Source of the DNA: Streptomyces sp. NRRL WC-3549
Lineage (GTDB): Bacteria > Actinomycetota > Actinomycetes > Streptomycetales > Streptomycetaceae
Assembly (NCBI RefSeq): GCF_000721935.1
Contig: NZ_KL585383.1
Location: forward strand, 100,523 to 111,923
DNA length: 11,401 nucleotides
Direction of reading: 5' to 3'
Below the pieces are notes generated by a model. That model worked only from the letters and a program-made list of their open reading frames with translations, was not told where the DNA came from and ran no database searches. This document shows positions 6,487 to 11,401 of this stretch, one piece after another. The translations under genes were made by a program, and so were the position numbers. The first letter of the stretch is position 1. Each line of letters begins with the position of its first letter.

Positions 6487-6533
6487 CCACTACTTCTAGG
6501 CGATCGCAGCAATCCAACCACTAGATATAGGGT
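6487..6533 (-). promoter_or_regulatory. Tandem NrdR boxes (operator of nrdR-nrdJ)
   Basis: Two 16-bp sites in plus-strand orientation: CCACTACTTCTAGGCG (6487-6502) and CCACTAGATATAGGGT (6518-6533). They share CCACTA..T.TAGG and are 31 bp apart start to start, i.e. 16 bp plus a 15-bp spacer, the known phasing of paired NrdR boxes. The second site matches 13 of 16 positions of the consensus acaCwAtATaTwGtgt as I recall it; the first matches about 9. Confidence 0.85.
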
Positions 6534-6850
6534 TTCACTGCGGTAGAGCCCCAAGGCGTGTCGCGCGCGCCAGGGCGTTTCGGAGGCAGCGTACGGCCCT
6601 GCACGAGGGTACGGGAAACGCGGGGCCGATCCGCTCACGGGTCCCCGGAATGGCAGACTGGCGCGGGGCCCCGACAGGGGCGCGCACCGGCCCGCCGGCC
6701 GGTGCGCGCCGTGGCCCGCGAGGCGCCGCGGAAGCCACCGCGCGCCGCCTCCGTGGGCGGGTTCGGCGGCGGCCCGCTCGCCCCACCCTCGGCGAGGTCA
6801 CCCATACACCTCACGACATACCCGCGACAGACCTTTATACGTTTTTCACT
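6534..6850. other. Intergenic DNA between the NrdR boxes and the lexA operator, with a perfect hairpin
   Basis: This 317-bp stretch has no credible gene; the short open frames are arginine- or alanine-rich composition artefacts. The clearest feature is a perfect 14-bp stem, GGCGCGCACCGGCC (6679-6692) with its complement (6697-6710), around a CGCC loop. It lies between two divergently transcribed regulators. It could be an extruded DNA structure, a terminator of an unannotated small RNA, or an insulator. Near 6832-6845 the DNA becomes AT-rich (TTTATACGTTTTTC). Confidence 0.5.
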
Positions 6851-6864
6851 CGAACGTGTGTTTG
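6851..6864 (+). promoter_or_regulatory. SOS box (LexA operator) of lexA
   Basis: CGAACGTGTGTTTG matches the Gram-positive SOS box pattern CGAAC-RNRY-GTTYG at every position. It overlaps the proposed -35 hexamer at 6862-6867 and lies 62 nt before the lexA start, predicting autorepression by LexA and induction after DNA damage. Confidence 0.9.
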
Positions 6865-6891
6865 GCGCAACCTTTCGAAAGCTACTACCGT
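6862..6891 (+). promoter_or_regulatory. Candidate lexA promoter
   Basis: TTGGCG (6862-6867), an 18-nt spacer and TACCGT (6886-6891). The -10 fits the streptomycete TASVDT pattern and the -35 starts TTG. The SOS box covers the -35, as expected for repression. A perfect palindrome CTTTCGAAAG (6872-6881) lies in the spacer. A start near 6898 would leave a leader of about 29 nt. Confidence 0.6.
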
Positions 6892-6926
6892 TGCCTAACT
6901 AGGGAGAACACTCGAGAGGGGCCGAC

Positions 6927-7724
6927 GTGACCACCACCGCTGACAGTGCCACCATCACCGCCCAGGACCACCGCTCCCAGAGCCGACTTGAGCCGGTGCA
7001 TGCCATGAATGACGCAGCCATGAACCCGGAGGGGCCAGAGCCCGCGCGACCCGCGAGGTCGTTGCCCGGGAGGCCCCCAGGCATCCGGGCGGACAGCTCG
7101 GGGCTCACCGACCGCCAGAGGCGCGTGATCGAGGTCATCCGGGACTCGGTGCAGCGGCGCGGCTACCCGCCGTCGATGCGGGAGATCGGCCAGGCCGTGG
7201 GTCTGTCCAGCACCTCGTCCGTCGCCCACCAGCTGATGGCCCTGGAGCGCAAGGGCTTCCTGCGCCGCGACCCGCACCGCCCCCGTGCGTACGAGGTGCG
7301 CGGGTCGGACCAGCCGAGCACACAGCCGACGGACACGACGGGGAAGCCCGCCGCTTCGTACGTCCCCCTGGTCGGCCGGATCGCGGCCGGTGGGCCGATC
7401 CTCGCGGAGGAGTCGGTCGAGGACGTCTTCCCGCTCCCGCGCCAGCTCGTCGGGGACGGCGAGCTGTTCGTCCTCAAGGTCGTCGGTGACTCCATGATCG
7501 AGGCCGCGATCATGGACGGTGACTGGGTCACCGTGCGCCGCCAGCCCGTCGCGGAGAACGGCGACATCGTGGCCGCCATGCTCGACGGCGAGGCCACCGT
7601 CAAGCGCTTCAAGCGGGAGGACGGCCATGTGTGGCTGCTCCCGCACAACTCCGCGTACCAGCCCATCCCGGGTGACGAGGCGACCATCCTCGGCAAGGTC
7701 GTGGCTGTGCTCCGGCGCGTGTGA
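6927..7724 (+). CDS. lexA: SOS response repressor and self-cleaving peptidase LexA
   Basis: A 265-residue repressor of DNA-damage genes that cleaves itself when RecA filaments form on single-stranded DNA. The winged-helix DNA-binding domain spans about 60-125 ([12 protein letters not shown], then [13 protein letters not shown]). The cleavage site is A154-G155 in GRIAAGGP. The catalytic dyad is S189 (GDSM) and K226 (ATVKRF); the spacings 154-189 and 189-226 equal those of E. coli LexA (84-119-156). The GTG at 6927 follows GAGAGGGG (6914-6921) by five nt. This gives an N-terminal extension of nearly 60 residues before the helix-turn-helix domain. ATG codons at residues 27 and 32 are alternatives, but the extension looks familiar for Streptomyces. 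An SOS box precedes the gene. Very secure identity; start slightly less so. Confidence 0.97.
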   Translation: MTTTADSATITAQDHRSQSRLEPVHAMNDAAMNPEGPEPARPARSLPGRPPGIRADSSGLTDRQRRVIEVIRDSVQRRGYPPSMREIGQAVGLSSTSSVAHQLMALERKGFLRRDPHRPRAYEVRGSDQPSTQPTDTTGKPAASYVPLVGRIAAGGPILAEESVEDVFPLPRQLVGDGELFVLKVVGDSMIEAAIMDGDWVTVRRQPVAENGDIVAAMLDGEATVKRFKREDGHVWLLPHNSAYQPIPGDEATILGKVVAVLRRV

Positions 7725-7744
7725 AAGCCGCTGTCCCTGTTTCG

Positions 7745-7778
7745 GGCCCTGGGCCTTTGTGACGCCGCTCCCAGGGCC
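7745..7778 (+). terminator. lexA terminator
   Basis: A perfect 9-bp stem, GGCCCTGGG (7745-7753) with CCCAGGGCC (7770-7778), and a 16-nt loop, starting 20 nt after the lexA stop. No T tract follows. A reasonable terminator for this GC-rich genome. Confidence 0.65.
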
Positions 7779-8257
7779 TGTTCGAGGAGGCCGCTCGGCT
7801 TCGGCGGGGACGCCACAAGTCGGACGGGTGGCTCGCGGGCTGACGGAGCACCCGAAACCTCACGGCTCGACCGCGGTCCCCGCCGGCGGCGACCCATGCC
7901 GTGAAGCGCTCCGCACATAGCACTGCCCTTCCGCGGCGTCACCCGCCGTTCGTCACCCGCCGTCCATCACCCGCCGTTCGTCACCCGCCCCCTTCAGGTG
8001 CCACCGCCGGAGCGCGCTCCTCGTCCCGTGCGGGAGCGCTGCGGGCGGCACACCTCCATGCGCCCGGCCGTGCCCTCCGGGCCGACCGCATGGCGCACGG
8101 CCGTCCGCCCCCACACGCCACGGACGCCCCCGCTTCCACAGACGCTCCCGGCCAGGCGGTCCCGTCGCCACCGCGGCCCGGGTCTCGGGCGGGACGCCCC
8201 GCTCCCCACCCGGCCCCCGTGATCCGGCCTGCACGAGCGCGCTCTGCCCGTCCGGCT
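7779..8257. other. Convergent intergenic DNA between lexA and the helicase gene
   Basis: About 480 bp without a supportable gene; open frames here run through in several frames because stop codons are scarce. It holds the 14-bp tandem repeat (7938-7993). It also holds a 9-bp perfect inverted repeat, CGGCCGTGC (8065-8073) and GCACGGCCG (8095-8103), with a 21-nt loop, a possible distant terminator for the helicase transcript. The rest is C-rich with no signal I recognise. Confidence 0.5.
7938..7993. repeat. 14-bp tandem repeat, about four copies
   Basis: Successive units GTCACCCGCCGTTC (7938-7951), GTCACCCGCCGTCC (7952-7965), ATCACCCGCCGTTC (7966-7979) and a decaying fourth copy GTCACCCGCC plus CCCT (7980-7993). 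The core TCACCCGCC is invariant. The period is not a multiple of three, so it is not a coding repeat. It lies in the convergent gap 213 nt after lexA and may vary in copy number between strains. Confidence 0.9.
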
Positions 8258-10225
8258 TCAGGTGGCGGCCTTCGCCGCCGCGTCGATGGCCGCGAGGGAG
8301 CGCCGCACCTGGTTGCGGTCCGTGGTGTACCAGAAGTCGGGCAGCGAGGCCCGCAGGTAGCTGCCGTACCGGGCGTTGGCCAGCCGCGGGTCGAGCACCG
8401 CGACCACCCCCTTGTCCCCTGTGGCACGGACCAGCCGTCCCGCCCCCTGGGCCATCAGCAGCGCCGCGTGGGTGGCCGCGACCGCCATGAACCCGTTGCC
8501 CCCGGCCTCCTCTACGGCCTTCTGGCGGGCGCTCATCAGCGGGTCGTCCGGCCGGGGGAAGGGGATCCGGTCCATGACCACGAGCTGGCAGCTCGCTCCG
8601 GGGACGTCGACGCCCTGCCAGAGCGACAGGGTGCCGAAGAGGCAGGTCTCCGGGTCCGCGGCGAAGTTCTTGATCAGCTCACCGAGCGTCTCCTCACCCT
8701 GGAGGAGAACGGGCCTGTCCTGCCGCCCGCGCAACTCCTCCGCCGCGGCCTGCGCCGCCCTCATCGACGAGAACAGACCCAGGGTGCGGCCCCCCGCCGC
8801 CTCCACCAGCTCGGCGAGCTCGTCCAGCATGTCCGTACGGGACCCCTCGCGGCCCGGTGTGGCCAGGTGCCGGGCGACGTACAGGATGCCCTGCTTCGGG
8901 TAGTCGAACGGGGACCCGACGTCCAGCCCCTTCCACTGCGGGACGTCGTCGCCGGCCGTGCCCTCCGGAGCGAGCCCGAGCGACGCCCCCACACCGTTGA
9001 AGTCGCCGCCCAGCTTGAGGGTGGCCGAGGTCAGGACCACCGAGCGCTCCGCGAAGAGCTTCTCGCGCAGCAGTCCGGACACCGAGAGCGGGGCGACCCG
9101 CACGGAGGCGCCGAAGCGGTCGTGGCGCTCGTACCAGACGACGTCGTACTCGGAGCCCTGGGTGATGCGCTCCGCGACACTGTGGACGGACTCGACCGAC
9201 GCCATCGCCTGCTTGCGGACGGCGTCCTCGTCCTGCACCGACTTGTCCCGGGTCGAGCCCAGCGCGGAGATCACCGTACGAGCCGCGTCGCGCAGCGCCA
9301 TCAGGGCGTAGCCGAGGTCCTCCGGGACCTCTTCCAGCCGCCCCGGCAGCGCCAGCTCCATGACCCGCTCGAACCCCTCCGAGGCGGTCTGCAGGGCGTC
9401 GGCCGCCTTCTCGTCGACCAGCTTGGCCGCCCGGCGCACCGCCCGGTTCACCTGGCCCGGGGTGAGCTCGCCGGTGGCCACCCCGGTGACCCGCGAGACC
9501 AGCTCATGGGCCTCGTCGACGATCAGCACCTCGTGCTGCGGGAGGACCGGGGCGCCTTCGATGGCGTCGATGGCGAGCAGGGCGTGGTTGGTGACGACGA
9601 CGTCGGCGAGCTTCGCCCGCTCCCTCGCCGCCTCGGCGAAGCACTCGGCGCCGTACGCGCACTTCGACGCGCCCAGGCACTCACGCGAGGAGACCGAGAC
9701 CTGTGCCCAGGCCCGGTCCGAGACGCCCGGGGTGAGGTCGTCCCGGTCCCCGGTCTCCGTGTCGTCCGACCAGTCGCGCATGCGCAGCAGGTCCTGGCCG
9801 AGCTTGCTGGACGGCGCGGCCGCCTCGAACTGGTCGAACAGCCCGTCCTCCTCGTCCTGCGGGACCCCCTCGTGGAGCCGGTGCAGGCAGAGGTAGTTCG
9901 ACCGGCCCTTGAGCATGGCGAACTGCGGGCGCCGGCGCAGCAGCGGATGCAGCGCCTCGACCGTACGCGGGAGGTCCCGCTCCACCAGCTGGCGCTGGAG
10001 GGCCAGGGTGGCGGTCGCCACCACGACGCGCTCCCCGTGGGCCAGCGCGGGCACCAGGTACCCGAGGGATTTGCCCGTGCCGGTACCGGCCTGGACCAGC
10101 AGGTGGGCGTTGTCGTCGACGGCCTCGGCGACGGCCTCGGCCATGGCGGCCTGGCCGGGCCGTTCCGTACCGCCGACGGCGGTGACGGCGGCGTGGAGGA
10201 GGTCGGGGAGAGATGGCTTCGTCAT
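8258..10225 (-). CDS. ATP-dependent DNA helicase, DinG/XPD type with iron-sulphur cluster
   Basis: A 655-residue superfamily 2 helicase, expected to unwind DNA 5' to 3' and resolve forks, R-loops or G-quadruplexes. The Walker A motif is AGTGTGKS at 46-53 and the DEAH box is at 237-240. Four cysteines between motifs Ia and II (C113, C183, C189, C195) fit the 4Fe-4S cluster of this family. Motif III is TSATLK near 399-404, and motif VI is QGAGRLVR at 593-600. RERPGQ-like residues at 21-25 may serve as the adenine-sensing motif. Length fits DinG/YoaA proteins without a nuclease domain. The ATG at 10225 has only a weak GGTGGA upstream. The gene converges on lexA; no SOS box is visible before it, so LexA control is not supported here. 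DinG versus YoaA assignment is left open. Confidence 0.95.
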   Translation of the reverse strand: MTKPSLPDLLHAAVTAVGGTERPGQAAMAEAVAEAVDDNAHLLVQAGTGTGKSLGYLVPALAHGERVVVATATLALQRQLVERDLPRTVEALHPLLRRRPQFAMLKGRSNYLCLHRLHEGVPQDEEDGLFDQFEAAAPSSKLGQDLLRMRDWSDDTETGDRDDLTPGVSDRAWAQVSVSSRECLGASKCAYGAECFAEAARERAKLADVVVTNHALLAIDAIEGAPVLPQHEVLIVDEAHELVSRVTGVATGELTPGQVNRAVRRAAKLVDEKAADALQTASEGFERVMELALPGRLEEVPEDLGYALMALRDAARTVISALGSTRDKSVQDEDAVRKQAMASVESVHSVAERITQGSEYDVVWYERHDRFGASVRVAPLSVSGLLREKLFAERSVVLTSATLKLGGDFNGVGASLGLAPEGTAGDDVPQWKGLDVGSPFDYPKQGILYVARHLATPGREGSRTDMLDELAELVEAAGGRTLGLFSSMRAAQAAAEELRGRQDRPVLLQGEETLGELIKNFAADPETCLFGTLSLWQGVDVPGASCQLVVMDRIPFPRPDDPLMSARQKAVEEAGGNGFMAVAATHAALLMAQGAGRLVRATGDKGVVAVLDPRLANARYGSYLRASLPDFWYTTDRNQVRRSLAAIDAAAKAAT

Positions 10226-10234
10226 AGCGCGTCC

Positions 10235-10240
10235 ACCCTA
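10235..10240 (-). promoter_or_regulatory. Possible -10 element of the helicase gene
   Basis: TAGGGT on the minus strand, nine nt before the ATG, identical to the hexamer before the phosphatase gene. A start about seven nt downstream would give an almost leaderless mRNA. No -35 is recognisable at normal spacing (TTGTCA is too close), so this is tentative. Confidence 0.3.
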
Positions 10241-10281
10241 CGGCTCGTCACTGACAACGCCGCTCACTCCCGGACGCCCGG

Positions 10282-10325
10282 CCGGGCCCCACGTGTGCGG
10301 GGGCCGGGCGCGCGTGGGGGCCCGG
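10282..10325 (-). terminator. Hairpin between the siderophore synthetase and helicase genes
   Basis: CCGGGCCCCAC (10282-10292) pairs with GTGGGGGCCCGG (10314-10325) with one bulged G and a 21-nt GC-rich loop. It follows the IucA/IucC stop by 36 nt on the minus strand. It suggests that the synthetase and helicase genes are separately transcribed despite sharing a strand and a 136-nt gap. Confidence 0.55.
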
Positions 10326-10361
10326 ACGCGCGACGGGGACCCACGGAGGAGGGAGCCGGTC

Positions 10362-11401
10362 TCACGCGGACGGGTGGAGCGGGTTGGGGACGTGGCCGTG
10401 GACCGCGGCGTGCGGCCGTTCGGGCCGGTCGCGGTAACCGTCCACGTGCAGGCGGTTACGGTTGAGGCAGAGGCGCTCGATGGTCGGCGTCAGCATGTCG
10501 AAGATCTCGAACCGCTCCTTGAGTTCGGGGAACCTGGCGTGGTGGCGGAGGATCTCGGCGCGGACGAGTGACCAGAATTCGTCCTCCGGGACCCCCAGTT
10601 GCTCCTCGCAGAGCGGCGACAGATAGCGGAAGACGCCGACGAAGAGCCCCGAGTGGATGAACTGGGTGAGGAACCCGGGGTCCTCGGTCAGCAGCGTGCG
10701 GCGGACCTCGTCGGGCATCGAGTCGTGCTCGGGCAACCGGCGGGCGCTGACGTTGACGTCGTCGACGAAGTCCTTGATCGCGAGGCGTACGGGCACGTCG
10801 TTGGCGTCGAACACGACGATGGCGTTCTCGCCGTGCGGGGAGAAGACGGTGCCGTAGCGGTACAGGAAGTGCAGCAGCGGCGGCAGCAGCGCGGCGAAGA
10901 GGTGGGTCAGCCAGGTCTGCGGGGCGAGCCCCGAGCGGGCGACCAGTTCGGCGGTGAAGGCCCGGCCCCCGGGGTCCGTGTGCAGCAGGGAGGCCAGCGT
11001 CCTGGCCCGCTCCCCGGGCGCGAGCCGGGGCGGCAGCGGCTCCCGCCAGATCGCGCCGAGGATCTCCTTGAACTGGTAGGGCGCCTCGGGGAGATGGTCG
11101 TACAGCGGGTGCTCGACGGCCACCGAGGCGACCTCACCGAGCAGGATGACCCCGCAGGTGTCCCGCAGAAAGGGGTCGCCCTCGCACAGGCCCTGGACCC
11201 AGGCGGTCACCGCCGGGGCGGCGAGGGTGCGCTCGGTCGGCAGTCCGCGGTAGACGAGGGTGTTCAGGATCGACAGCGGCAGCTTGACCGTGTGCCGGTC
11301 GGCCCGTCCCACGTTGCTGAACGTGCGGATGGACTGCTGCGGGAGCCGGAGGTCCTCGTCGCTGTGCAGGGGCACGATGTCACCGGCGGCGATCGCGGGG
11401 G
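10362..11401 (-). CDS. IucA/IucC family NRPS-independent siderophore synthetase, N-terminus cut off by window edge
   Basis: The C-terminal 345 codons of a synthetase that normally has about 580-620 residues; the frame stays open past 11401, so the GTG at 11375 is internal and not the start. This family joins polyamine- or amino-acid-derived building blocks to carboxylic acids, through an acyl-adenylate, to make siderophores. Visible are the nucleotide-site stretch QQSIRTFSN (about 11333-11307), KLPLSILNT (11285-11259), the HGEN motif (10835-10824), KDFVDDVN just after it, and a complete FhuF-like C-terminal domain ending in VPNPLH. From memory, S. coelicolor has an uncharacterised siderophore-synthetase locus at this place, distinct from the desferrioxamine genes. 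The product and the synthetase type cannot be told from this part. Confidence 0.93.
   Translation of the reverse strand, partial: PAIAAGDIVPLHSDEDLRLPQQSIRTFSNVGRADRHTVKLPLSILNTLVYRGLPTERTLAAPAVTAWVQGLCEGDPFLRDTCGVILLGEVASVAVEHPLYDHLPEAPYQFKEILGAIWREPLPPRLAPGERARTLASLLHTDPGGRAFTAELVARSGLAPQTWLTHLFAALLPPLLHFLYRYGTVFSPHGENAIVVFDANDVPVRLAIKDFVDDVNVSARRLPEHDSMPDEVRRTLLTEDPGFLTQFIHSGLFVGVFRYLSPLCEEQLGVPEDEFWSLVRAEILRHHARFPELKERFEIFDMLTPTIERLCLNRNRLHVDGYRDRPERPHAAVHGHVPNPLHPSA

Noticed and set aside
6535..6801. 88-codon minus-strand frame between nrdR and lexA
   Set aside because: It is Arg/Pro/Ala-rich, with no recognisable domain, and covers the perfect hairpin. Only a poor GAGGTG-like site precedes its GTG.
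7921..7993. CRISPR array
   Set aside because: The repeats are directly adjacent 14-mers with no spacers, so this is a simple tandem repeat.
10226..10361. SOS box upstream of the helicase
   Set aside because: E. coli DinG is damage-inducible and lexA is next door, so I looked for CGAAC-N4-GTT on both strands and saw none.
7901..10465. 854-codon plus-strand open frame opposite the helicase
   Set aside because: It spans the intergenic repeat, the whole helicase and the next gap, has no domain I recognise, and its frame lies antisense to a gene with clear Walker A, DEAH and Fe-S motifs.

Overview
The window looks like chromosomal DNA from a Streptomyces or close relative. GC content is very high, codons end almost always in G or C, several starts are GTG, and the gene order (siderophore synthetase, DinG-type helicase, lexA, nrdR, nrdJ) is, from memory, that of the Streptomyces core (around SCO5801-SCO5805 in S. 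coelicolor). It is an ordinary core region with no mobile element, CRISPR array or RNA gene that I can support. Most of the unexplained interest is in the non-coding DNA around the DNA-precursor and SOS genes.

Left arm (1-1888, all minus strand): a DUF4937/YdbC-like protein made of two similar halves; then a histidine (phosphoglycerate mutase-type) phosphatase followed after 12 nt by an ADP-ribosylglycohydrolase that runs off the left edge. A plus-strand TerD-family gene (2117-2647) converges on nrdJ, with a perfect 15-nt inverted repeat between them that can terminate from both sides.

Centre (2793-6533, minus strand): nrdR (NrdR repressor) followed by nrdJ (B12-dependent class II ribonucleotide reductase). 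Upstream of nrdR lie two NrdR-box-like sites exactly 31 bp apart (start to start), which predicts autoregulation. The 160-nt gap between nrdR and nrdJ is strongly structured: a palindrome, a 10-bp hairpin, a hairpin followed by GTTTTT (terminator-like), and a small hairpin over the nrdJ ribosome binding site. It could be an attenuator that separates nrdJ output from nrdR output.

Right arm: lexA (plus strand) has a consensus SOS box over its -35 region, so it is autorepressed. It converges on a DinG/XPD-type iron-sulphur helicase gene (minus). Their 533-bp gap contains a terminator hairpin and a 14-bp tandem repeat of about four copies. Upstream of the helicase, on the same strand, is the C-terminal part of an IucA/IucC siderophore synthetase that runs off the right edge.

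Together the central genes link dNTP supply (NrdJ, sensed by NrdR) with DNA-damage control (LexA, helicase). I found no clearly new multi-gene system. The best candidates for something undescribed are the nrdR-nrdJ leader RNA and the 14-bp repeat.
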